Assembly: GCA_016584305.1 (NCBI GenBank)
Contig: JACEEZ010020601.1
Location: 195,053-259,052, forward strand
Direction: 5' to 3'
Length of the DNA: 64,000 nt
Origin: Chionoecetes opilio
Taxonomy: Eukaryota > Arthropoda > Malacostraca > Decapoda > Majidae
In this document: positions 44,921-54,994 of the stretch, piece after piece
Numbering within the stretch: position 1 is the stretch's first letter
How the letters are laid out: each line of letters opens with the position of its first letter
Notes under the pieces: generated by a model
The model's database searches: none
Told to the model about the DNA's origin: nothing
What the model saw: only the letters and a program-made list of their open reading frames with translations
Made by a program: the position numbers and the translations under genes

Positions 44921-45961
44921 AGAGAGAGGGGGAGAGAGAGAGAGAGAGAGAAAATACACAGATATTCTTAGTGATGTCTTGCAATGAACCTTCAACAACT
45001 TCGCCACCACCATCACCACCACCACCACCACCACCACCACCACCATCAAACCCTTCTTACTGCTAAACAAACTTGCCCTGAGATCAAACATAAAGATATA
45101 CACAAACCGAGTTGTACAAATAAATACGCGTGCCTCGGTGCTCTCTCCGTGGGCATTATACCTTGAGCCTGTGGTTTATCCCCGGAACAGGAATCTAGTA
45201 GGTGACATCATCTTGAGGTTACACACACAGTTTGTAGGCAGGGACCATCACACCCACACCCGGTAAGCACGAGCTACAACCGGTAGATCGAACTCACCAG
45301 ATTAAGGAAAGGATAAGTAAGTACTACTAGCACACACCATTATGCACGGATCAATAGGAAGAGAGAAAAACGAAGAGTAGCGATACCACAGAGGGAGGAC
45401 GAGAGGAGGAGAGAGATGAAGATGAGAGAGAGAGAGAAGAGAGAAGAGAGAATGCAGAGAGATAAGAATAGAGAGAGATAATGACAAAATTCTTATATTC
45501 TCAAGAACCTCAAAAATTGACCACTCACCTACCATCAACCTTATCTTACTCTAACAAACTTGCCTAGATAAACATAAAGATATACACAAAAAAGTTGACA
45601 AAAATTAGCGGGCCTCGTTGATGCTAGCATTAACCTCTTAGACCTGAGAGGACGAGAAAGAAGTGGACATCGAGGTACAGAATTCCAGGACATGTTGACA
45701 GTATTGAGAAGGAGACAGTTAGCGAGGTCAGCCGCGTCATGCCGGAGAGAGAAGAAAGAGCGGGAATAGGAGGAGCATAACCATACACACGGAGCGGAGG
45801 TTTAATGATAGTAACTTCTAGAGACACACACACACAGACACATAGGGTGAGTTAGATACTAGAGATGACATAGTAAGAAAATTCAAGGACAGATAAGAAT
45901 AAAGAGAATTCATTAATATCAGAAAATAAAGGGCAGAGAGGAGACAGAGTTAGAGGCCAGA

Positions 45962-45997
<36 letters not shown>

Positions 45998-46000
45998 AGA

Positions 46001-46040
<40 letters not shown>

Positions 46041-46290
46041 AGAGAGAGTAGGTGTGTATGGTTAGCACTTACGTAGGTGTGGTATGGTTTCACTTCTGCA
46101 TGGAGACATTAATCAGCTATTCTTGGATTGTGACCATGCTCTATGAACCGTTCACCTTCCCAAATCACTTCAACAACGCCATCACCACACTCCACTCCCA
46201 TAAACTGATAAACAAACTGCCAACCCTGAGATCAAATAAAGATAACACAAACACGGGAGTTTACAATAAACACATTTATTGAAAGTCACA
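44760..46290. repeat. Triplicated 3' module of the ZNF-4 unit
   Basis: Three copies of the block with GA repeats, triplets and ATAAAGATATACACAAA (about 44790-45130, 45340-45640, 45960-46290). The middle one is strongly degraded. The other units have one copy. Confidence 0.65.
46275..46280 (-). promoter_or_regulatory. Poly(A) signal of ZNF-4
   Basis: TTTATT on the plus strand, AATAAA on the gene strand, in the conserved ACATTTATTGAAAGTCAC block. Confidence 0.6.
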
Positions 46291-46433
46291 CCTGCACTGG
46301 CCACCCAACAACTGCTGGGGCCATTACTCCCTCACAGAACACAAGGGCACGGCTGCCACCACCACCCATTGCCTCACAGGACACACTCCTACGGCCACGG
46401 ATACAACCACACTTGTCCACACAACACACCACC

Positions 46434-47294
46434 TCAAAAGTGGATCTTCACGTGCCTGGCAATATCACTCTTTGTCTTGAAACACTTGCCACAAACATCA
46501 CACTTGAACTCCCTCAAGCCAGTGTGTGTCAGGGTGTGTCGGCTGAGGTGAGACTTCTGAGTAAATATTTTCCCACACTCCAGACATTCATGATTTTTAA
46601 CACCACTGTGTGTCAATGTGTGTCGGGTGAGGTGAGACTTCTTAGTAAATCTTTTCCCACACTCCAGACATTCATGATTCTTGTCACCACTGTGTGTACT
46701 CAGGTTGAACAAGTGCTTCATGTGAATCTTCACGTGCCTGGCAATATCCCTCTTTGTCTTGAAACACTTGCCACAAACATCACATTTGAACTCCCTCAAG
46801 CCAGTGTGTCTCAAGGTGTGTGTGGTGAGTTTTGAATAGGTAGTAAATCTTTGCCCACACTCCAGACATTGATATTTCTTAACACCACTGTGTGTCAGGG
46901 AGTGTTCGGTGAGGTGAGACTTCTGAGTAAATCTTTGCCCACACTCCAGACATTTATGATTTTTAACACCACTGTGTGTCAGGGTGTGTCGGGTGAGGGT
47001 AGACTTATCATTAAATCTTTTCCCACACTCTACACATTCATAATCCTTGACGCCACTGTGTGTCAGGGAATGTCTCTCAAGCTTACTCTTGCATCTGAAT
47101 GATTTACTACATTGTGAGCAACAAAACTGCCTCTCTCCTTCTTGGCCTGAGCTGCCTGCCTCCAGGTGATTCTTGCCATCCCTCCTGTGCCTCCCCACAG
47201 CTGAGGCAGACTGCTGCTGCTGCTCCCGGCCACTGGTGGTGGTGCTGCCTCCTGCCACAGCCTCCAGCGCAACAATACTCGCGGCAGCACACAT
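46434..47294 (-). CDS. ZNF-4: 8-finger C2H2 zinc-finger protein
   Basis: 286 residues, open throughout. The start at 47294 has the family Kozak context. Upstream in-frame codons run into the 58-bp repeat and are not conserved, so they are left out. The N-terminal region (residues 1 to about 60) is nearly identical to ZNF-3 and ZNF-5. Eight fingers follow: a CSQCSKSF finger first, then five CxECG-type and two FKCDVCGKCFKTK-type (fingers 5 and 8), with the same long linker after finger 5. It keeps the ends of ZNF-3 but has fewer central fingers, so the family varies by whole-finger gain and loss. Helix contact residues differ from ZNF-3 and ZNF-5 at several fingers. Probably a nuclear DNA-binding protein with unknown targets. 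Confidence 0.9.
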   Translation of the reverse strand: MCAAASIVALEAVAGGSTTTSGREQQQQSASAVGRHRRDGKNHLEAGSSGQEGERQFCCSQCSKSFRCKSKLERHSLTHSGVKDYECVECGKRFNDKSTLTRHTLTHSGVKNHKCLECGQRFTQKSHLTEHSLTHSGVKKYQCLECGQRFTTYSKLTTHTLRHTGLREFKCDVCGKCFKTKRDIARHVKIHMKHLFNLSTHSGDKNHECLECGKRFTKKSHLTRHTLTHSGVKNHECLECGKIFTQKSHLSRHTLTHTGLREFKCDVCGKCFKTKSDIARHVKIHF

Positions 47295-47366
47295 GGTGGC
47301 CGGTCCTGCAGGAAGCTTTAAAGGGATGCCGGCGCGAAATGCCTTAGTGTGCAGCAGAACACCCAG

Positions 47367-47650
47367 CTGGGACTGTGACCTCAACACCTGCAACAGTGGT
47401 CACAGTCAGGACACAGATCGCCAGCTGGGACTGTGACCTCAGCACCTGCAACAGTGGTCACAGTCAGGACACAGATCGCCAGCTGGGACTATGACCTCAC
47501 CACCTGCAACAGTGGCCACAGTCTGGACACAGAGAGCCAGCTGGGACTGTGACCTCACCACCTGCAACAGTGGTCACAGTCAGGACACAGAGAGCCAGCT
47601 GGGACTGTGACCTCAGCACCTGCAACAGTGGTCACAGTCAGGACACAGAG
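47367..47650 (-). repeat. 58-bp minisatellite 5' of ZNF-4
   Basis: About five units of the family repeat. Confidence 0.88.
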
Positions 47651-47909
47651 CCACGCGCTGCCTTCACACTGTACACACACCCTGCCTCCAGCCTCACACA
47701 CACACACCACACACTCCTACAACACAGCCTCGCCATTCACCAGTAGTATTACATTATTACTCATCCAAATATACCATTCCAATAATGTGACATTTTTTGT
47801 ACGGGCGCTTCCACATACCTTGACCCCACGTGAATAAAGAACAGACCGTATTATTTTACATTAGGACCGAAATTGCCTACACAATTGGGAGTGTGGTTTC
47901 TGTTTACCT

Positions 47910-49376
47910 GGTAACCGGATGTTTCGCCCCATGGACGTTTCGCCCCCTCCTAATCGCGGACGTTTCGCCCCACATTAGCGGACGTTTCGCCCCCATTCGT
48001 GGATGTTTTGCCCCACTCGCGGACGTTTCGCCCCCCGGATTCGCCCCACGGAAATTACTATACTATTTCAAAACTGTTCATCAAATGACTACAAAATCAT
48101 CAGAAATATTGATCCCTGTATTGATCCATTTGTTTTCGCACAAAATGATGACGAAATGCTGTTATCGACCGGTCTTAAAGGGACAGTGTACTGAATTCCG
48201 TACTAGAGCGGCCGGAATACATAAAACCATATATAGCCTTTGGATCATATCGAGTACATATACGCTTTGGGTTTGATCCATTTTTGTTAATATGCAAATA
48301 CTTTACTAGGTGTTTGAAGACATTTGATGATTTAGTCATTTTATAGAATTGGGATGAAACCGTTATTTTAATTTGGCATTTTGGCATTTGGCAAAATGCT
48401 TTAAGCATTAGCAATAAGTCATTAATCGTAACGATAAATTATTCGTGGGCCATTACCTTTAATTGGTTCCCTTTAATTAATCTGTGCAAACTGTCTGTAT
48501 CATTCGAATTCGTATCATTCTGTAGCATTGTTTCTCATTGTAATAAATCTGGTATGTGCTGTATTTGTTGTCTGAAAGTAAATTTGTCTCTGTATCATTA
48601 TAATAAATCTCGTAGATGTGCTGTACTTGTTGTCTCCACGTTCAAAGTAATGTCACTGTCAATTTGTTTCTGTATCAGTGCCTCATTTATATAATAAATT
48701 GCATTTGAATTGTAAAATGTCTCGTCATTGGGTTTTTATTACATCCGAGGCGGTTTGCCAATGAATAGACGGCTTTTTCTAACTGCATGTCAAATTTCAT
48801 AAAAATCGGTTAAGAAATAAAAAAGTTCCTTCAGAAATGTCCATTAAAATTTCTGGGGTTTGGAGTCATTTTGTATTATCTAAATCCCAGAAATGTTTTA
48901 AAATGGACGTTTCTGAAGGAGCTTTTTTATTTCTCATCTGATTTTTATGAAATTTGACGTGTAGTTAGGTATTGGTTAGAAACTAAGTGTGTCAAAATTT
49001 GGAGAGATTTGAAGAAGAAATATGGAAATTATCGTAGAAAAATCGACTATCACTCAAATCCTGTTTTGACTATTGTACGGAATTCGAAGTACACTGTCCC
49101 TTTAAGACCGGTCGATAACAGCATTTCGTCATCATTTTGTGCGTAAACAAATCGATCAGTATTTCTGATGATTTTGTAGTCATTTGATGAACAGTTTTGA
49201 AACAGTATAGTAATTTCCGTGGGGCGAATCCGGGGGGCGAAACGTCCGCGAGTGGGGCGAAACGTCCGCAAATGGGGGCGAAACGTCCGCAAATGGGGGC
49301 GAAACGTCCGTTAAAGTGGGGCGAAACGTCCGCGATTGGGCGGGGGCGAAACATCCATGGGGCGAAACGTCCGGCA
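47910..49376. mobile_element. Element M: 1.47 kb, repeats of GGACGTTTCGCCCC in the ends
   Basis: Flanked by the direct repeat TTCTGTTTACCT at 47898-47909 and 49377-49388. The inverted ends, about 300 bp each, start CCGGA(T/C)GTTTCGCCCC. Each has five or six copies of (G)GACGTTTCGCCCC and continues through CGACCGGTCTTAAAGGGACA. The interior has no transposase frame. A second palindrome sits inside at 48785-48970. The superfamily was not identified; a 12-bp target duplication would be unusual. Confidence 0.75.
48785..48970. repeat. Palindrome inside element M
   Basis: AATTTCATAAAAATC and GATTTTTATGAAATT face each other across about 150 bp, with TTCAGAAATGTCCAT near the centre. Possibly a separate nested hairpin element. 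Confidence 0.65.
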
Positions 49377-49816
49377 TTCTGTTTACCTTATTGGATTCTA
49401 GGAAACATTCTCTCTATGAACTTCCGTCACAAATCATTACTTTTGGAGATAATGACATGTTGTTTATGGGGAGGCGAGAGACAAGTGTTTACGTCCGCCA
49501 CACTCTTCTTCCTCTTGTGACCTGCATCGCCTCTGTTCTTCCCTTGCCGCGGACACTTTTTTAATGCAGATTTGGCTTTAGTTAGGAGGTTAAAGCGTGG
49601 GATTAGGTTATGTTAGGTTAGATTAGTGAGTCTAAAGGTGGGGTTAGGTTAGTTTAATTTTCATATCTCCTATACACTCCTTCCCATTAAAAACATCTTT
49701 TATCTCCAAAAGTAGTGATTTGTGACGGAAGCTCATAGAGAATGTTTCCTAAAATCCAATAAGGTAAACAGAAACCACACTCCCAATTGTGTAGGCAATT
49801 TCGGTCCTAGTGTAAA

Positions 49817-50645
49817 ATAATACCCTAAACTTTATTTACTTAGATCGCCCCGGCAAGAGGTACGGCAGGCGTGTTCCTAGGGTGTCTGCGTCTAAAGATA
49901 CGGCAATGCCAACTAGCCGTATTTCTTGTTGGCTATAGATACGGCGCTTGATTCATAGCGTGATAAGACGATCAGGCAGCTCTAATAGGGTGGTTAGGCG
50001 TACACGTGGTAGTTAGCGACATACAAGCACACACACACACCCTAAATAATGACACACAGAAATACGGGTTCTAATCATGGGCTGCAGTTAGTTCGTACAC
50101 AAGTTGTTTCGTACACCAAAAAGTTATTACGTAGTCTACATGAAACCATAGTCGTTTCGTACACTCAGCTCAGAGTTGAACTTGACTACTAGTTACGAAA
50201 CGATACCAGATATGTACGAAAACACTCAAAATCAGTGTACGAAACAACTAACAAAACCTGGGTACGAAACAACTTGTGTACGAAACTCCCTGTCACCCTA
50301 ATCATACACAGTTGTCTTTCCTCCTCGCCCACTAATAACAACCCAATTTAAACCCTTCATTTGACCTGTTTTAACCTGTTCCCAGCCTCTCATTCACCCC
50401 ACAACCACACACACACCCTTACTCACCCTTTATTCACCCTGAGACGTCGCCGGGGTGAGTCATTCGAGGTTAAAACTGAAGATAACTGATGCGAGAGGAC
50501 CACGTGTTTTCCAAGCCTCGATGTCAACAAACCAGCGCAGGGTTGCCAGATACTCCATTAAATTACCTCAATATATCAAATACACTCGAATATTACCACA
50601 CATTATATGATTTATTGATTGATTCATGTTATATCACTACTACTA
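49817..50645 (+). repeat. Element C, copy C3 (uninterrupted)
   Basis: 829-bp reference copy. It starts AATAATACCCTAAAC, carries GATACGGC repeats and TTCGTACACAAGTTG inverted motifs, and ends GATTGATTCATGTTATAT. Confidence 0.8.
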
Positions 50646-50766
50646 ATACTCCTCCACCTACTAGTATACTACTACTACAACTACACCCATCATGCTACTG
50701 CTACTACTACCTAGTATGACTGAAAGAGAGAGAGAGAGAGAGAGTAGGACTGTATGGTGTCACTTA

Positions 50767-51261
50767 TAGCGCATTTTCGTGACGTTCACCGCCCTGGTTC
50801 AGTCCAGTCCGGACCGGGTCAGGGTGGACTGATGGTCGCGAAAATACATCGAGACTGGCCCCGTCCCATTCGTCGTTCCTATTGGCTGGGGGATCGAGTG
50901 GGCGGTACTGAACTGAACTGTGGAGGCGGCAGGCGTCCATCTTGTCAATATCCTTTTTGTCGTCCGCCTTTTAACCTGTGCTGAAGACTTTACAACTACC
51001 ACGCCTGTGATACTTTAGTCTTATGGTCGGCCATCACGGTGTTTCATGTCTTATCAGCAGCACGAGAAGCTCCTGGTCGCCTTCCCCGCTGACTGTAGTG
51101 CGCATGCGCCAGTTCTCCCCACACTGGTCCAAGGTGGTCCTGGTATGTGGGTTGGACCGGACTGAACTGGGCTAGCCCGTTCTAAACTGCCTCGCAAAAA
51201 CAGTGACCGCCCGGGACTAGCCCAGTCCAGACCGGGCCAGAGCGGTCGCGAAAATACGCTA
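50767..51261. mobile_element. Harbinger-like MITE K, TTA target
   Basis: 495 bp. Ends TAGCGCATTTTCGTGAC and its complement (TAGCGTATTTTCGCGAC), flanked by TTA at 50764-50766 and 51262-51264. The ZNF-3 unit shows the empty site, CACTTACTTGTATGG at about 25408. A 3-bp TTA target fits PIF/Harbinger. Confidence 0.75.
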
Positions 51262-51279
51262 TTACTTGTATGGTAGGAG

Positions 51280-52072
51280 CAGGGCCGGATTATGACCTCT
51301 TGGGGCCAAGGGCGTAGCCAGGAAAAATAATTGGGTGGGGCCACCTCCCAATGATGGTTGAGGGGTGGGTGGCTTATCAGCTGGGGGTCTGGGAGGCGCT
51401 GTAAGCCCCTTAGAGAATTTTTTTAAAGATATGACTTAGTTGGGGGCATATTGAGCCCTATGGGGGGTAATTTATTGGTTCTTTGCATGATATTCAATAT
51501 AGTAAAATTGATTAAATTACACCCTACACTCCTAAAGTAGATGTGTTGAATTGGGGGGGGTCATGGCCCCCTTAGCCCCCCCTCTGGCTACGCCCTTGCT
51601 TGGGGCCCCTAGGCTAATTAAATTGTAGGCCCCCTCAGACGGAGCGCCACCCTCTAACTCGCCCGCACCCGAATTTTTTTTACATTGTATATCAAAATAA
51701 GTGAGCTGAAAAACAATATATACGTTACATTCACAAATAAGTGTTTTACTGTGTTTAGCACGATGATAAACAAACATGGACTGGGGCCCCATGATTTACA
51801 GCTAGGGTCCCAAACAGGGGCCCTTTATCTCAAATAAAGGCCTCAAACAGAAGCCCTTTATCTCAAATAAAGGGCCTCAAACAGGGGTCTTTTATCTCAA
51901 ATTATTTGTAATTTTATTTTAAGTTAAATGAATTATTCAGCAATGCAAAATATAAATTTTCAAAAAAAATTATATATGGAAATCTTTTAGCAGGGACCCC
52001 AGGTTTGGGGCCCCCAAGCTTGAGGGGCCCTAAGCTGCAGCCTATACTAGCCTATAGGATAATCCGGCCCTG
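51280..52072. mobile_element. hAT-like MITE, GGTAGGAG duplication
   Basis: 793 bp. Ends CAGGGCCGGATTAT and ATAATCCGGCCCTG-type complement, flanked by GGTAGGAG at 51272-51279 and 52073-52080. The empty site is intact at about 25421 in the ZNF-3 unit. It contains a nested smaller hAT-like element and three copies of a 35-bp unit with CCCTTTATCTCAAATAAAGG near 51815-51900. Confidence 0.88.
51307..51598. mobile_element. Nested hAT-like MITE, CTTGGGGC duplication
   Basis: 292 bp with perfect 15-bp ends CAAGGGCGTAGCCAG and CTGGCTACGCCCTTG. CTTGGGGC is duplicated at 51299-51306 and 51599-51606. Confidence 0.88.
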
Positions 52073-53240
52073 GGTAGGAGTTATATTCTTCATGGAGACA
52101 TTAACAGCTATTCTTATTGGTGTCTTGCTGCAATGAACCTTCAACAACTTCGCCATTAACGCCACCACCAACACCATCATCACCACCACCACCATCATCA
52201 CCACCACCATCATCACCACCACCTTCACCATCACCACCACCACCACCACCTACCACACTCTTCTTTGAGCTGTGGTAGCGAGCACACGTTTCTCACAATC
52301 GCTCCCGAACCTAGACCAATCATGGACTCTTGACACTCTAAAGGTTCTGCTCGACTCTCAGAATCAAGCCTTCCGAAGCGCTCTGGATATAGTTGTGGAG
52401 CAGTTCAAATCAAGAATTGCTGCTATGGAGACAAAAACAAGTGATCTAACGAGAAGTCTGGAATTTTCCCAGTCAGAGATATCTGACCTTAAAGGTGAAG
52501 TCAAGACGCTTCGAAGGTCGGAGATCGAGAACAAAACAACAATTGAAGGACTCAAGACCCGTGTGGAAGATCTAATGCAGCGTACCAACTACCAGGAAGA
52601 CTACAACAGAAGAAACAACATACGCATCAGCGGCATCAAAGAATTAACAAATGGAGAAACCTGGGAGCAAACTGCCATCCGAGTCTCAACTCTGCTTCGA
52701 GACGAGCTTCTATTACCACCTATGAAGCTTGAACGTGCTCACAGGGTTGGACCAATTGGACACGCTGCTCCCCGAACAATCGTTGCCAGACTGGAACACT
52801 TTGGAGACCGTGAAGCAGTTATGCGTAACGCCAGAAAGCTAAAAGGTACGGGGATATAATTATAGTAATGAAGATCTGTGTCCTGCGTCCCAAGAAATAG
52901 TAAAAAGTCAACTTCCACTAATGAAGCAAGCCCGAGCTGAAGGAAAAATTGCCTACTTTAGGCATACAAGACTTATTATCAAACCGAGAATGAGTCGACC
53001 CTTCCCGACTGCTGACGGTACGCCATCTGGTGGTGGTGACGACCCGTCGTCATCTGCTCCGGCTGGTGGGAGTTCAGTTGTTGGTGAACCCTCACAGGAC
53101 GATGGAAGCGCGACGCGTAGCAGTGGTGGTGGTGCAGCCGGTGGCAACGTGGCTGTTGAAGGTGAAGTGACTGCTAAATCAGGTGCGGAGAGAGGCACCT
53201 CTCAACACAAACCTCACCAATGGGACCTCAGAGACCGTAA

Positions 53241-53988
53241 AGGCCTCCATCCACGGTGCGATTGGCCGTACGACCTGATCCGACAGACCTGATCCGATGG
53301 ATTTCCTACCACCCACTAACGATCCGACCGCACCTCAAGACCAGTTCAGTTGGTGATAGAAACGGTGGAGAGCGGTTCTCATGATGGGTCTATGCAACGA
53401 GGATCGAATTACTTTTGATGGAATCTGATACCCCTCAGTTAACTGAGGAGCGTAAACATCATCTGCGTTCACACCAAATTTCACAGAGGCAATTATTTTC
53501 TTAATATATTTCCGGCACACACTTCTCATATAGTTTTTTATTTTATTTTACTGTTTCAACATTAGCCTCACTGTCGCTCACTGTCGCTCCTTGAGTTTCT
53601 CTACCAATACTTCATAAGTTGCATTTTTCTTAAATTTATCCATCTACTCTGCTTTTTATTTCCCACAAACATTCAGTTTCTATATAATTGGATGAATTCT
53701 GTCCAAAAGTGCTTCTCATTAAAGAAACAATTCATCTTGGTAGTCCTCTCGCGACGCTGTCAGTGGCGAAACTGACGGCTGGCCTCACGATCAGCACACT
53801 CACGGTGCGATCCGGTCTGAACCGGATGATCTGTCGGATCTAAAAACCAAACACTGCTTGGTCGCCATCCGACCAGCCTTCAGTCGGTCGGACAGACCAA
53901 AATCACCCCACTCACGATCCAATCTGGTTGGATCCAACCAGATCTGTCCGATGGTCGTACGACCAGATCGCACAGTGGATGGGGGCCT
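53241..53988. mobile_element. Harbinger-like element in LINE ORF1, TAA target
   Basis: 748 bp. Inverted ends AGGCCTCCATCCACGGTGCGA and GGATGGGGGCCT-type complement, flanked by TAA at 53238-53240 and 53989-53991. Subterminal GATCCGA/TCGGATC motifs are repeated. Removing it restores ORF1, so it inserted after the LINE. Confidence 0.85.
53335..53529 (-). pseudogene. Possible MADF-domain remnant inside the Harbinger-like element
   Basis: 64 codons on the minus strand read YIKKIIASVKFGVNADDVYAP near the start. The (S/K)xGxxxDDVYxPxL pattern is characteristic of the second half of arthropod MADF domains, which occur in the accessory protein of Harbinger transposons. The first half and the WYF..L end are missing or changed. 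A short match, so identification is tentative. Confidence 0.35.
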
Positions 53989-54079
53989 TAAGAAGAAGTA
54001 AGACAGCGGCTGGTAGTTATATTCACTCATAATACGTATACTTTATCTACGTATTTACAATGCCACTACAATTAATTAC

Positions 54080-54994
54080 TTTGAATTGCCATTTACTTCT
54101 ATAGATGACGATGATCTCATTAATCTTCTTAGTTTTGATTGTCCACGTTTCCCATACAATAACATCACGTTTGACCCTTTTTATTTATTAAAAGAAAAGT
54201 ACAACAATGCATTTACTTTCAACATATCACAATATCCCCAAGTCAAATTATGTATTTTTGGATACTTTATATCCACATAATGACACTAACATAATTACAT
54301 TACTAAATATGAACATTAGGTCCGTACCCACTAATTTACAGCTTTTTGTAGACTTAGTTTTAGCAAATACAGGTGTGAAGTTTGATATACTAGGATTCAC
54401 TGAAACCAGACTTGACCCTGACCTTGTCAAATTATACCAATTACCAGGATACAAAATGTTTACCATGTGTAGAAATAGATACGGCGGAGGTGTAGCCATG
54501 TATATTTCTGATGACCATCATTCTACCATATCAAATGAATTTTGCCTTGTCGAGTCTTACTTAGAATGTTTAGGTGTTGAGTGTACTGATAATTATAGAA
54601 AATATTTATTTATGTCTGTATAGGCCTCCTGGAGGTAATATAAATATTTTCTTAAGACACTTTGAATGACATTCTTGTCACAGCTAATGATAAAAAATAC
54701 TTTAGTATTCATGTTTTCGGGGATTTTAATTTAGATTTGTTAAAGCATAACGATAGGTATGTATTTGATTTCTTTAATTTGATGATTTCCTTTTCTTTAT
54801 TTCCACTAATCACAAGACCTACCAGAATTACAGATACAACCGCCACATTAATTGATCATATTTGGGCATCACATATTGAATCAAATTCTAATAATTACAT
54901 AATACAAACAGACATCAGTGATCATTATCCAGTTGTTTCTCAATTTAAGCTATTTTATCCAAGACAAAGTGACCCAGTATGTATTAATAAATGA
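54080..54994 (+). pseudogene. CR1/L2-like LINE endonuclease region, frameshifted
   Basis: Frames at 54086-54280, 54207-54623 and 54662-54994 continue one another. Visible blocks are LLNMNIRSV (N-terminal Asn), GFTETRLDP (metal-binding Glu), GGGVAMYI, then after a shift at about 54630 VFGDFNLDLL, TLIDHIWAS and DISDHYPVVS (catalytic Asp-His). All catalytic blocks are present, so the domain was lost only through frameshifts near 54260 and 54630. It ends at a stop, 54992-54994, in the same frame as the reverse transcriptase. Confidence 0.85.

Larger units (their letters stand above)
47855..49816. mobile_element. Element A, copy A3, split by element M
   Basis: The left end (47855-47909) and the rest (49389-49816) are separated by a 1.47-kb insertion. 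Ends TTTACATTAGGACCGAA and TTCGGTCCTAGTGTAAA. It abuts element C3 exactly as A2 abuts C2. Confidence 0.8.
52272..54001 (+). pseudogene. LINE ORF1: coiled-coil RNA-binding-type protein, interrupted
   Basis: The first part (52272-52859) has a heptad-rich coiled coil (residues about 30-110), then RRNNIRISGIKE and a basic block LERAHRVGP like the RNA-binding region of L1-type ORF1 proteins found in several LINE clades. A frameshift at about 52856 gives a stop. The frame resumes (SNEDLCPASQEIVKSQ, then KQARAEGKIAYFRHTRLII) into a Gly/Ser-rich tail. A 748-bp element at 53241-53988 splits codon Lys of RDRK. After its removal the frame ends RKKK and stop at 53999-54001. ORF1 proteins package LINE RNA. 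No zinc knuckle is visible. Confidence 0.8.
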
